Shown one piece after another: positions 1 to 7,466 of a stretch of 64,000 nt of DNA. Source of the DNA: Acidobacteriota bacterium (GTDB lineage: Bacteria; Acidobacteriota; Terriglobia; Bryobacterales; Bryobacteraceae); the NCBI GenBank assembly GCA_016185425.1, contig JACPNQ010000028.1, positions 186,001 through 250,000 of the forward strand. Reading direction: 5' to 3'. Every line of letters starts with the position of its first letter. Within the stretch, counting starts at the first letter, position 1. Made by a program: the position numbers and the translations under genes. The notes beneath the pieces are model-generated. The model was not told the origin of the DNA. It saw only the letters and a list, made by a program, of their open reading frames with translations, and did no database searches.

Positions 1-5
1 GCCAC

Positions 6-410
6 ATGCCTTATCACCGCATGATCTGCGCCGTCGAACCGGGCATGGACAACACGCACGTCGTGAAGGCGGCGGAGCGGATGGCCGTGGCCTACAGTGC
101 GTCCTTGTGTCTGGTGAGCGCGCTCGAGTGGCCCGCCACGGATCCAACGGTGGATCCCGGCAACTATTGGGACCGGATGCGTTCCAGCGCGGAAAACGAT
201 CTCGCTGTGCATTCCCGGTCTCTGCAGATCCACGCAACGACCCAGCTCGTCTACGGCCCAATCCCCCACGCCCTCCGCGACGCCGCCCGGCAGCAACCAG
301 CCGACCTCCTCATCGTCGGCCGCGGTGAATCCCAGAGCGCCCTCAGCGGCCTCCTGTCCAACCTCTACGCCATCGTCCGAGAATCCCCCTGCCCGGTATT
401 GAGCGTGTAA
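6..410 (+). CDS. Universal stress protein (UspA family)
   Basis: A single Usp domain of 134 residues, close to the usual 140. It starts with the beta strand MICAVEP and ends with the family's ATP-binding-like signature: LLIVGRG, then SALSGLL, then a terminal strand CPVLSV. That C-terminal G-x2-G-x9-G(S/T)-like region is what identifies the family; it is somewhat degenerate, so nucleotide binding is uncertain. Usp proteins are cytoplasmic and accumulate under starvation or stress. The ATG lies five bases from the window edge, so an upstream start or operon partner cannot be excluded. About 680 bases without an intact gene follow. Confidence 0.85.
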   Translation: MPYHRMICAVEPGMDNTHVVKAAERMAVAYSASLCLVSALEWPATDPTVDPGNYWDRMRSSAENDLAVHSRSLQIHATTQLVYGPIPHALRDAARQQPADLLIVGRGESQSALSGLLSNLYAIVRESPCPVLSV

Positions 411-430
411 GCGTGACTGGGGCAACGCCT

Positions 431-810
431 TCCTACACCAACCGCCGGAACCCCTCCTCATTGACGCCAAGCTGCGCCAATACCTGATAAAACTCCCTGC
501 CCCCCGTGAACCGGAATTGTCACGGTCCAGCCCATCCGGGTGCTGCCACTGTTCGTGACTCCCCGTCTGCCTCACGCTCACAGACCCCAACGCCCGCGCG
601 CTAGGTAGGAGCGGTTGCAGTCGTATCCCGCGACAGCGGTGTCCCCGGTACTCCTCGGCAATCATCCGAAATACCTCCCCCAACTCTCCCAACGCCGCCT
701 CGGCCGTATCCATCAGCGCATAGCATCTCGGAATCGACGGAATCTCCGCCACCCACCCATTCATTAGGCTGGTTCCGATACAGCACAACCTTGTAATCGT
801 CGAAGCCCAT
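431..810 (-). pseudogene. Decayed hicB-hicA toxin-antitoxin pair, copy 1
   Basis: On the minus strand from 810 the reading MGFDDYKVVLYRNQPNEWV begins a HicB-type antitoxin. Near 750 an apparent 4-base duplication (GGGTGGGTGGCG) shifts the frame. In the next frame the HicB core continues as VAEIPSIPRCYALMDTAEAA and LGELGEVFRMIAEEYRG. It then runs without a stop into HicA-like sequence (VRQTGSHEQWQHPDG), shifts frame again near 515, and ends at a TAG at 433-435. The toxin frame is also shortened compared with copy 2. No single frame is open, so this is a relic. A related relic lies at 2194-2486, with a vapBC-type pair between them. Confidence 0.75.
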
Positions 811-818
811 TTTCGCGG

Positions 819-1037
819 CTCCTTTGAAAACCCTACAGTTAATTCCCGACAAATCCGTCAGTTAGCGGAGGCGGGGCTTTTCTAGGCCGGCCACGGGGAC
901 GTCGCGGAAGTTGTGGTTCGGCGGCAACGCCGGGGGTTAATCGCCGCCCAGTTCCTTGTAACCACTGCCGTCGCTATGGTGGCCTTCTTGGTTCCACCCT
1001 TGCGGGCGCGCCGGCGAAACACCGCTGTCACAAGTGC
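819..1037. other. Intergenic stretch without a recognised gene
   Basis: About 220 bases between the first hicBA relic and the operator repeats of the VapBC-type pair. Short frames occur, but none has a recognisable product or a convincing ribosome binding site. A promoter for the toxin-antitoxin pair may lie at its right end. Confidence 0.4.
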
Positions 1038-1093
1038 CATACGTACCGCAGTGTTTCGCTATCATACGTACTGGTCCGCTGATATCATACGTA
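1038..1093 (+). promoter_or_regulatory. Triple CATACGTA operator upstream of the toxin-antitoxin pair
   Basis: The octamer CATACGTA, with a palindromic TACGTA core, occurs at 1038-1045, 1063-1070 and 1086-1093. Start-to-start spacing is 25 and 23 bases, a little over two helical turns. The second and third copies are extended (ATCATACGTA), and the third ends one base before the antitoxin ATG at 1095. TATCAT at 1060-1065 and 1083-1088 could serve as -10 elements. Autorepression by an antitoxin or antitoxin-toxin complex bound to repeated palindromes is typical of type II systems. That role is inferred from repeat geometry and position. Confidence 0.65.
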
Positions 1094-1094
1094 T

Positions 1095-1325
1095 ATGTCC
1101 AAGCTGACTTTGAGTGTGGACGATCGCGTGGTCTTCCGCGCTAAGCGCTACGCAAAGCAGCACGGTGTCTCCGTATCGGAAATGGTCGAGGCCTACCTCG
1201 CCGCAGTCGCTGGGTCGTCTTTTCCTGTTATGCGGGATACCCCAATTCTGCGTTCGGTTCGAGGGTCGCTTGCGAAGGCGGATCGCACGGGATACAGGAA
1301 ACATCTAGCCGCGAAGTATAGATGA
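1095..1325 (+). CDS. VapB-type antitoxin (DUF6364-like)
   Basis: A protein of 76 residues. The N-terminus (KLTLSVDDRVVFRAKRYA, then SVSEMVEAYLA) has the strand-helix-helix pattern of ribbon-helix-helix DNA-binding antitoxins. The basic C-terminal tail (TGYRKHLAAKYR) is the part expected to cover the toxin. The stop codon overlaps the toxin start as ATGA at 1322-1325, which implies translational coupling. There is no Shine-Dalgarno: the operator copy at 1086-1093 sits directly before the ATG, so translation may be leaderless or a start may be misplaced. Inferred role: it neutralises the downstream PIN toxin and represses its own promoter. Confidence 0.8.
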   Translation: MSKLTLSVDDRVVFRAKRYAKQHGVSVSEMVEAYLAAVAGSSFPVMRDTPILRSVRGSLAKADRTGYRKHLAAKYR

Positions 1326-1741
1326 AACGAGCCCTTTTCGATGTCACTGTAGTCCTGGATGTTCTGCTGGACCGGAAGCCCTACGCCGAGGCAAGCGCGG
1401 CAGCTTGGGCCGCGGTTGAAACAGGCATGGCGGAAGGGCTGCTGGCGGCTCATGCCGTCACTACAATCCATTACCTGGTCCGAAAAGAAATGAGCGCCGC
1501 GAAAGCCAAGGGAACCATCTCCGCGATTCTGACGGTCTTTGGAATAGCGCCAGTCGATAGCACGGTCATACAGCAGGCCCTGCAATTGTCTTGTCCTGAC
1601 TTCGAGGACGCGGTGACAGCGGCAGCGGCACGGTTGACAAGCTGCGATTACATCGTGACGCGAGACCCAAAAGGGTTTCGTGGATCGCCGGTCCGTTCGC
1701 TCACGCCAGAAGCGGCAATGCCACTTTTCAGCGCGGAATGA
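1322..1741 (+). CDS. PIN-domain toxin (VapC-like ribonuclease)
   Basis: A protein of 139 residues with the PIN_3 layout. It has an N-terminal acidic strand (FDVTVVLDVLLDR), helices containing YLVRKEMSAAKA, then CPDFEDAVTAAAA and YIVTRDPKGF, where DFED and TRD carry the acidic metal-binding residues. In the usual D-T-N-V-L-L-D motif the Asn position is Thr here, a small departure that may or may not affect activity. PIN toxins are Mg-dependent ribonucleases. It overlaps the antitoxin gene by four bases, so the pair looks intact and co-translated. Flanking DNA contains only gene relics, which fits an accessory locus. Confidence 0.82.
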   Translation: MKRALFDVTVVLDVLLDRKPYAEASAAAWAAVETGMAEGLLAAHAVTTIHYLVRKEMSAAKAKGTISAILTVFGIAPVDSTVIQQALQLSCPDFEDAVTAAAARLTSCDYIVTRDPKGFRGSPVRSLTPEAAMPLFSAE

Positions 1742-1915
1742 GCTTGGAGAGGTCGTTCGAAGCCATGGTTTTGGGGAGTCAGGACTTCGCAAATTAATAG
1801 CATTGCACTTCCATAAGTGCCCAAACCCTAAGTCGAATCCTACCTGGGCGGCTCGAGGGTCGAGTCCGCCACAATACCTTCCACTGGTTCCCGCTCACTT
1901 TCGAGTAACGCCGTT

Positions 1916-2107
1916 TCACGAGCAGAACGACAGGATGTGTTCAATGAACTCGCCGGGCCTGGAAAGAAACGGCGAGTGGCCAGTATCAATCGAGACGACT
2001 CGCTGGCACGGATTGGCAGCGAGCATCCTATCTTGAGCGGAAGGCGGTACAGTCCGGTCCTGAAGACATCCTATGTACGCCTTCGGAGTGCATCCGAACC
2101 TCTCACG
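1916..2107 (-). pseudogene. C-terminal relic of an alpha/beta-hydrolase
   Basis: The minus-strand frame ending at the TGA 1916-1918 encodes about 63 residues that read like the end of an alpha/beta-hydrolase of the salicylate-esterase type: YIGCLQDRTVPPSAQDRML, then PCQRVVSIDTGHSPFLSRPG, then EFIEHILSF. The GHSPF histidine would be the catalytic one. The nucleophile-containing N-terminal half is missing, and upstream the frame runs into an out-of-frame part of the second hicBA relic. It is therefore a fragment left by deletion or rearrangement. I am confident of the C-terminal resemblance, less so of the exact subfamily. Confidence 0.6.
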
Positions 2108-2193
2108 CGTCACGTGAACCGGGGTGGCAATTGGAGGCCAAGATAATGGATGCCGGTACCTTTTCCACTCGCTCAATGACGCGGACGAAGACC

Positions 2194-2486
2194 TCCTACA
2201 CCAACCTCCGGAACCACTCCTCATCCACGCCAATCTGCGCCAATACCCGCTGAAACAACGGCGGCCCAATCTCCCTGCCCCCGTGAATCCGAATGGTCAC
2301 GGCCCGCCCATCCGGGTGTTGCCACCGTTCATGACTCCCCTGTCTGCCTCGCCCTCACAAAACCCAAAGCCCGCGCGCTAGGCAGGAGCGGTTGCAGTCG
2401 TATCCCGCGGCAGCGGTTTCCCCGCCTCTCCGCCACCCATTTGGCTGGTTCCTATACAGCACAACCTTGTAATCGTCGAAGCCCAT
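2194..2486 (-). pseudogene. Decayed hicB-hicA toxin-antitoxin pair, copy 2
   Basis: This is a second version of the relic at 431-810. It starts MGFDDYKVVLYRNQPNGW, then loses roughly 100 bases of the HicB core, so the frame breaks at once. The HicA end is better kept than in copy 1: SHERWQHPDGRAVTI, IHGGREIGPPLFQRVLAQIG, then EEWFRRLV and a TAG at 2196-2198. A one- or two-base frame error lies between the VRARQTGE region and SHERW. Copy 1 keeps HicB sequence that copy 2 lost, and copy 2 keeps HicA sequence that copy 1 lost. Both therefore derive from a more complete ancestor rather than one from the other. Confidence 0.72.
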
Positions 2487-2606
2487 TTTCGCGGGTCACA
2501 GAACTTCGAAAAAAATCTTCTCCCTTGGATTCTATAACTTAACCCCTTCCCACCCCGCGGTTGCTATTCCCCCGGTTGCTAGCTTCATAGTCGAAGAGGA
2601 ACACTT

Positions 2607-3212
2607 ATGACTCGCGAACAAAAAGCCGAAATCGCCCGCCGCAACGGTGCCAAATCCAGAGGTCCGAAAACCGAAGCCGGCAAAGCCGCCTCCAGCCGCA
2701 ACGCCATCAAACACGGCCGCTTCGCCTCCACATCCCTCGAAACCGCCGCCACGCGCGCCGTCGCCAGTTTCGAGCACCGCGAACTCTTCTTCCAACTCGT
2801 TCGCCGCAATATCAAAGAGCTCGTCGCCAAAACGCCGTTCGAACGCGATATCGCCATCGCAATCGCAGACACGCAATGGCGCTATGAACGCTGGAACCAG
2901 GCCGAAACCCGGCTCCTGGAATTCGAAGCCCGGCAAGCCGTCGAGTATCTCGAAGAGCGCCAATCCGAAGGCCTCGATCTCGACATGTCAATCGAGGAAG
3001 CCTATGCCCGCGCCACGCGCAACCTCTCCTGCCGATCGGACTTCACCAAACGCGCCACGGCCGAGCGCACACGCCTCATGCGGGAGCGCGCCCAGCACCT
3101 CCGCACCATGCGCGCCCTGCGGAATGAACTCAATGCGAACCCGAAACAAACCAAGGTTCGAACCAGGGAACAAACCAACGTTTTGGATTTCCCGGTTGCC
3201 GTAAGTAGTTGA
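2607..3212 (+). CDS. Protein of unknown function with NGAKSRGPKT N-terminus
   Basis: A protein of 201 residues. The first 35 carry a motif (RRNGAKSRGPKTEAGKAASS, then RNAIKHG) that I recognise from small multi-copy hypothetical proteins of Acidobacteria and Planctomycetes, often near accessory DNA. The rest is charged and helical (QWRYERWNQAETRLLEFEAR, later RLMRERAQHLRTMRALRNEL) and probably forms coiled coils. There is no signal peptide or membrane segment. GAGGAAC, about six bases before the ATG, is a plausible ribosome binding site. The gene is convergent with the AAA+ gene, with stops two bases apart. A DNA- or RNA-binding role is possible from the basic N-terminus but not shown. Confidence 0.7.
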   Translation: MTREQKAEIARRNGAKSRGPKTEAGKAASSRNAIKHGRFASTSLETAATRAVASFEHRELFFQLVRRNIKELVAKTPFERDIAIAIADTQWRYERWNQAETRLLEFEARQAVEYLEERQSEGLDLDMSIEEAYARATRNLSCRSDFTKRATAERTRLMRERAQHLRTMRALRNELNANPKQTKVRTREQTNVLDFPVAVSS

Positions 3213-3214
3213 AG

Positions 3215-4933
3215 CTACTCGCCAACCAGCAGCCGCAACTCCGCCAGCCGCTGCGAAATTTTTTCGCGCGCCATCGACCGGTATTTCTCCGGCAGCAGGC
3301 TCCGCCGCGTACACTCGGAAACGGCAATCAGCGTCTGCAGTTCGATCTCCGCCGGATACGACGGCGGAATGAAATCCTCGAGCACCGACGTCAAGTCGCC
3401 CGCGTCCACCGCGGCATCTTGTTCCAGCGCGCTCTTCATGCTCGCCCGGACAAGAATCGCCTCGATATCGGCGCCCGACATCGACCCGGCCTTCTCCAGA
3501 AACAGCTTCTCCACCTCCGGCGAAGCCAAGTGTACGCCTGTCTTTTTCATCATCACGCGCAGCATCGCCAACCGGTCCGCATCCGTGTCCGGATAGAACA
3601 ACGCCAGATGCTCCTCCGCCCGCCCCTGCCGCTTCAAGTCCACCGGCAACAGGTCTGGACGGCAGGTCAACAAAAACCAGATCACCTTTCCGCGGTTCTC
3701 GGTGTTGCCCATGAACTGCGCGATCTGCGCGAACACCCGGCCGCTCACCCCGGAATCGCCGCTCGACGAACGGTCGCCCAACTGCGCGTCCGCCTCGTCG
3801 ACGATAACCATGATCGGGCTCATCGCCTTCAACAGCGCCAGCACGCGCTGCAGATTGGCCTCGGTCTGACCCTGCCACATCGAGCGGAAATTCTTCAGAA
3901 TCACCGCCGGTATGCCAACGTCTCCGGCGAAGCATGTCGCCAGGAACGTCTTGCCCGTGCCAACCGGGCCGCACAACACGTAACCCATCGGGACCACGTC
4001 GCACCGCCCCGCGCGGATCGCCGTCGCCGCATCGGACAGCATCTGCTTCGCCGCCGCCGACCCCGATACATTCGCCAGCGTGAAGCGGGACTGCACGAAC
4101 TCCAGCATCCCGCCGCTCTCGGCCTCAATCATCTCGCGCTTCCGCCGGCCCAGTTCCTTCGCGGTCAGCGCGATCTTGTTGTGGTGCGCATGTGCCAGCA
4201 TGCCCGCCAACTGCACCCGCTTCAGGCCGCTCGTCAACGCGGCCAACTGCCCCGGCGCCACGTCTGACCCCGCCGGCAGCGGCATCTGCTTGAGGTGCCA
4301 TTCGATAAACTCAAGCCGCTCCGTTTCGTCCGGAAGCGGTATCGCAACCGGCGCCACTCCCGGATGCTGCACAATGCTCTGGTTCACTTCCAGCAGGTTC
4401 TCCGCGATCAGGCAGATCGTCACGTCCTGCCGCAGGAACGTCGGGTTCTGCGCCCAGCGCTTTAGAATCACCAGCGCGTTCCGGTCCTCCGCTGACAAGC
4501 TCTGCGGATCGCCCGCCGGAGCCACCGTCTCCGCATAGGAGATCGAAAACGCGATCTTCCGGTTGTCGAGCAGTCGCAGCCGCAAATAGTTGTCGATGAT
4601 ATTCATCACCCCATCGGGGTTGCGCGGTAATCCGGCCAGATAGTTCGTGCCGTGAAACGCGTCGTAGCCCGATAAGGCCGACCGGAAGTCGCCCTGCATG
4701 TCCGTCGTCGAAAAGGACAGCCCGCCGCCACGGTCGTAGTCGAAGACAATCTGCCGCTGTGCGAACATGCCCTTCTGCAGAAAATCCTTGAGCGAAAGGA
4801 ACTCTACATTGCCGTTGCGCCGCAGCGGCACCAGGTCATGTACGTTCTCGTGCAGAATAAACTGCACGTAAGCGCCCGAATAATACTTCTGCGACAGATC
4901 TTGCGCCCATGCGGGCCAAGGATTCTCAGCCAT
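3215..4933 (-). CDS. AAA+ ATPase of the PspA/ABC operon
   Basis: A protein of 572 residues with two parts. Residues 1-270 look like a degenerate ATPase module or adaptor without a P-loop (it includes VTICLIAENLLEVNQSI and PLPDETERLEFIEWHL). Residues 280-500 are a canonical AAA+ module: Walker A GPVGTGKT at 322-329, Walker B IMVIVDEADAQ from 374, a sensor-1/arginine-finger region LLTCRPDLLPVDLKRQGRAE, and a lid helix GADIEAILVRA. It resembles the FtsH/Cdc48/spastin-type remodelling ATPases and has no protease motif. It is the last gene of the minus-strand operon and overlaps the preceding gene by eight bases. Likely role (inferred): remodelling PspA assemblies or the transporter complex at the inner membrane. 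Confidence 0.85.
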   Translation of the reverse strand: MAENPWPAWAQDLSQKYYSGAYVQFILHENVHDLVPLRRNGNVEFLSLKDFLQKGMFAQRQIVFDYDRGGGLSFSTTDMQGDFRSALSGYDAFHGTNYLAGLPRNPDGVMNIIDNYLRLRLLDNRKIAFSISYAETVAPAGDPQSLSAEDRNALVILKRWAQNPTFLRQDVTICLIAENLLEVNQSIVQHPGVAPVAIPLPDETERLEFIEWHLKQMPLPAGSDVAPGQLAALTSGLKRVQLAGMLAHAHHNKIALTAKELGRRKREMIEAESGGMLEFVQSRFTLANVSGSAAAKQMLSDAATAIRAGRCDVVPMGYVLCGPVGTGKTFLATCFAGDVGIPAVILKNFRSMWQGQTEANLQRVLALLKAMSPIMVIVDEADAQLGDRSSSGDSGVSGRVFAQIAQFMGNTENRGKVIWFLLTCRPDLLPVDLKRQGRAEEHLALFYPDTDADRLAMLRVMMKKTGVHLASPEVEKLFLEKAGSMSGADIEAILVRASMKSALEQDAAVDAGDLTSVLEDFIPPSYPAEIELQTLIAVSECTRRSLLPEKYRSMAREKISQRLAELRLLVGE

Positions 4934-5828
4934 TACGCGTCCGGTCCCTATGGTCGAAAGGATTCAGCGAGCCCGAAGATCCCGATGCCATCGGCGACAT
5001 CGTATCCGAGCCCGCGATCGCGAAGAAATCTTCAATCTCGCGAACCGTCGCCTCGGTCGACTCGACATCCGCGATCAGCCCGTCCAGCTTCTCCGACACC
5101 ATCTGCGGATCGGATAGCGTCACCGACTGATCCCGAATTAACTCCAGCACGTCTTCAATCGCCTCCACCTGGACATTGATAACTTGCAAGTCGTCGACGA
5201 TCTTCCGGAACCGCTCCTGCCGCTTCCGCAGGATCTCCACGCGCTTCCTGTTGATCTCCTGCACCTTCGCCGGCTGCCGCGAAAGGTCCTTCTCCAGCGT
5301 CTCCACTTCCCGGTCGATCTGCCGCGGATTGGCCCGCTGAATGTACTCGGTATAGGTAATCCCCGCGTTCGCTAATCGCAGAAACGAGGTCATCAGCCCG
5401 TCTAGCCGGTCCGACATCTGGTCGACGAATATCTGCGACGTCGAGGAAAGTCGCGCATAGTTCCCGCGGATCATCTGACAGATCTGCTGCAGCTTCACGT
5501 ACCGGTCCCGCACCATCGGCGTAAGTTGCATCTGCATCTGCCGCACACGCAGGTCGTGCGCCTTCTTCTCTTCCTCATACTTCCAGGAACGCACCAGCCG
5601 CCGGAACGCGCTCGATTGCGGAACAAGCGCCATGTACATCATCTCCGCGCCCGCCGCCAGAATGATCGGCAACGCCGTTCCCGACACCAATGCGAACGCC
5701 GCCGCGCCCGCCAGGCCGATCACGTTGTACTGCCACTTGAAGGCCTCCTTCAAGTAGTTCACGTTCCCGGTCTCAATCTCATCCACCTTTTGAGTGATCT
5801 GAGATTTATAGTTGAAGTCGTCTGGCAT
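4926..5828 (-). CDS. Membrane-anchored coiled-coil protein of the PspA/ABC operon
   Basis: A protein of 300 residues with no family I can name. Residues 35-72 form one or two hydrophobic helices (VIGLAGAAAFALVSGTALPI, then ILAAGAEMMYMALV). They are followed by a long charged, helical region to about residue 275 (RQMQMQLTPMVRDRYVKLQQ, and VQEINRKRVEILRKRQERF) that should form coiled coils, and a Ser/Gly-rich tail. The short N-terminus and long C-terminus would probably both face the cytoplasm if the hydrophobic part is a hairpin. It lies between the ABC ATPase gene (25 bases away) and the AAA+ gene (8-base overlap). This suggests a membrane adaptor or receptor for one of these ATPases, an inference from context only. 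Confidence 0.72.
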   Translation of the reverse strand: MPDDFNYKSQITQKVDEIETGNVNYLKEAFKWQYNVIGLAGAAAFALVSGTALPIILAAGAEMMYMALVPQSSAFRRLVRSWKYEEEKKAHDLRVRQMQMQLTPMVRDRYVKLQQICQMIRGNYARLSSTSQIFVDQMSDRLDGLMTSFLRLANAGITYTEYIQRANPRQIDREVETLEKDLSRQPAKVQEINRKRVEILRKRQERFRKIVDDLQVINVQVEAIEDVLELIRDQSVTLSDPQMVSEKLDGLIADVESTEATVREIEDFFAIAGSDTMSPMASGSSGSLNPFDHRDRTRNG

Positions 5829-5853
5829 GTCCGAACGTACCTAGTGTAACGGT

Positions 5854-6678
5854 CTACAGTAGCCGGAAGCGTTGCCGGATCTCATCGAGCAGCCGGTGAA
5901 ACTCCGGCTCGGATGCAATCCCCTTCCGCCACGCCAGCCCCATCTCGCACAGGTCGTAGGAAGCCATCACCTTCGCCCCTGGTATCTGTTTGCCCGCTTC
6001 GTCCGGCTCCCGGCCCAGCAACAGCACATGATCGGCGATCTCGCACACGGCGGCGATGTCGTGGCTCACCACGATCGTCGTATTCAGCTCGTTCGCGTGC
6101 GTCACCTCGCTGATCAGCTCCTGCACGGAATCGAGCGCGACACAATCGAGCCCGGAAAACGGCTCGTCCATCAGCAGAAACTGCTCACTGCACATGATCT
6201 GTTGCGCAATCGCCACCCGCTGACGCTGCCCGCCCGACAACTGTGCCGGATAGAAATCCTTCCAAGCCAGCAATCCGAATCGCTCCAATAACTCCGTCGC
6301 GCGCCGGCTGCTGTCGCCTTCCGTCTTACCGTTCCGCGCCCCCGCCACCATCAGGTTGCTCCAGACCGTCCGGTGCTCGAATAGCGGATAGTGCTGTGCC
6401 ACAACGCCGACCATCCCGCGTTGCACCGGCTTGCCCGGATTGCCGATCAGCACCTCGCCCGTGTCCGGTTTGTTCAGCCCAGCCAATATCCGGAACAACT
6501 GCGTCTTGCCGATTCCCGACGGCCCCAGCAGCCCGACGATCTGCCCGGTCGTGCTCCCGGCCCGCTGAATGTCTTTGATCTCGAAGCTCAGGTCGCGCAG
6601 AATCTGGTTTGACCCAAGCTGCAGCGATACGTTCTTTACCTGCAGAACGAAATCCCGCACCTCGTAGCCGTTCGGCAT
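5854..6678 (-). CDS. ABC transporter ATP-binding protein
   Basis: A protein of 274 residues with a complete nucleotide-binding domain: Walker A GPSGIGKT, Q-loop VAQHYPLF, signature LSGGQRQRVAIAQQ, Walker B FLLMDEPFSGLD and switch histidine VVSHD. The order and length fit the importer-type ATPases of the nitrate/taurine/aliphatic-sulfonate group. Its ATG overlaps the permease stop as TAATG, so the two are translationally coupled. The transporter's substrate is unknown. Because the neighbours are PspA and an OmpA-fused binding protein, uptake of a nutrient is not the only possibility; it may power an envelope process. Confidence 0.92.
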   Translation of the reverse strand: MPNGYEVRDFVLQVKNVSLQLGSNQILRDLSFEIKDIQRAGSTTGQIVGLLGPSGIGKTQLFRILAGLNKPDTGEVLIGNPGKPVQRGMVGVVAQHYPLFEHRTVWSNLMVAGARNGKTEGDSSRRATELLERFGLLAWKDFYPAQLSGGQRQRVAIAQQIMCSEQFLLMDEPFSGLDCVALDSVQELISEVTHANELNTTIVVSHDIAAVCEIADHVLLLGREPDEAGKQIPGAKVMASYDLCEMGLAWRKGIASEPEFHRLLDEIRQRFRLL

Positions 6679-7466
6679 TACTTACGCTCCAGCGTCAGCT
6701 CGGCGTACGGACAGATCACTCGTTTCAATAGCCCGATTACAACGTCTTGCCCCAGCCCCACCAGAAGAATCACCAACTGAATCGCAAACACCTCCGCAAG
6801 ATGAAAGTGCTTGTTCTGATTGAGCAGCATCGCGCCGATCCCGCCCTCCGCGCGCGAGATCCCCTCCACCATCGTCAGCATCATCCACCCGATCGCCGCA
6901 TTCTGCCGCATCACTTCGATCGCTTTATCGAACGTTCCCAGCACGACTACTTCCCACACCACCTGCCATTCGCTCATTCGCAAAGTCCGCGCATGATCGA
7001 ACTTCGATCTCGGTATCGCCGCAATCTCCGATGCCATCGACGTCACGAAGAATACCGTCATGCCGAAAACCAGCAGCGTCACCTTCAGCCGGTGCCCGCC
7101 GCCAACCATCAGCGTGAATACCAGCGTCAATCCGATCAACCCCAGAAACCTGCCCTTGGCCACGGCCGCCGCCACCGGCCGGAAGAATGGCATCACGGTG
7201 AAGTAGCACAGCCCGAGCGAGATCAATACAGTCCACGCCAGCGCCTCCAGGTTCAGAAAGAAGCTCGTGATCAGCTCCTGGCCCAGGCCCTCTTCCATCC
7301 AAAGCCTGCCGATTGCACTGAATACTTCAGGCGGCGTCGGCAGGACTCGGAACGGTGACAGCAACCAGAACGCAAGCGCAAGCGCCAACTGCACACTAAC
7401 CACGATCCGCATCGCCGCCGAAGTCGGCGCATGATTCGGCTCGAATACGCGATTCAGATCACGCAT
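6678..7466 (-). CDS. ABC transporter permease (binding-protein-dependent)
   Basis: An integral membrane protein of 262 residues with about six hydrophobic segments, beginning near residue 20 (IVVSVQLALALAFWLLSPF) and including VLISLGLCYFTVMPFF and LVFTLMVGGGHRLKVTLLVF. The loop with EIAAIPRSKFDHARTLRMS, followed by EWQVVWEVVV, corresponds to the EAA coupling loop of the importer family. It is joined on both sides by one-base TAATG overlaps, to the OmpA-fused binding protein and to the ATPase, so all three should be made in fixed ratio. Only one permease gene is present, implying a homodimer. Confidence 0.88.
   Translation of the reverse strand: MRDLNRVFEPNHAPTSAAMRIVVSVQLALALAFWLLSPFRVLPTPPEVFSAIGRLWMEEGLGQELITSFFLNLEALAWTVLISLGLCYFTVMPFFRPVAAAVAKGRFLGLIGLTLVFTLMVGGGHRLKVTLLVFGMTVFFVTSMASEIAAIPRSKFDHARTLRMSEWQVVWEVVVLGTFDKAIEVMRQNAAIGWMMLTMVEGISRAEGGIGAMLLNQNKHFHLAEVFAIQLVILLVGLGQDVVIGLLKRVICPYAELTLERK

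Noticed and set aside
1826..1880. Two T-loop-like strings (GTCGAATCC and GTCGAGTCC) suggesting tRNA fragments or an attachment site
   Set aside because: The bases on both sides cannot form the required 5-base T-arm stems, and no acceptor or anticodon arm is present.
3209..4267. Long plus-strand open frame opposite the AAA+ gene
   Set aside because: Arg/His/Gln-rich shadow without motifs; the minus strand encodes a clear AAA+ ATPase with intact catalytic motifs.
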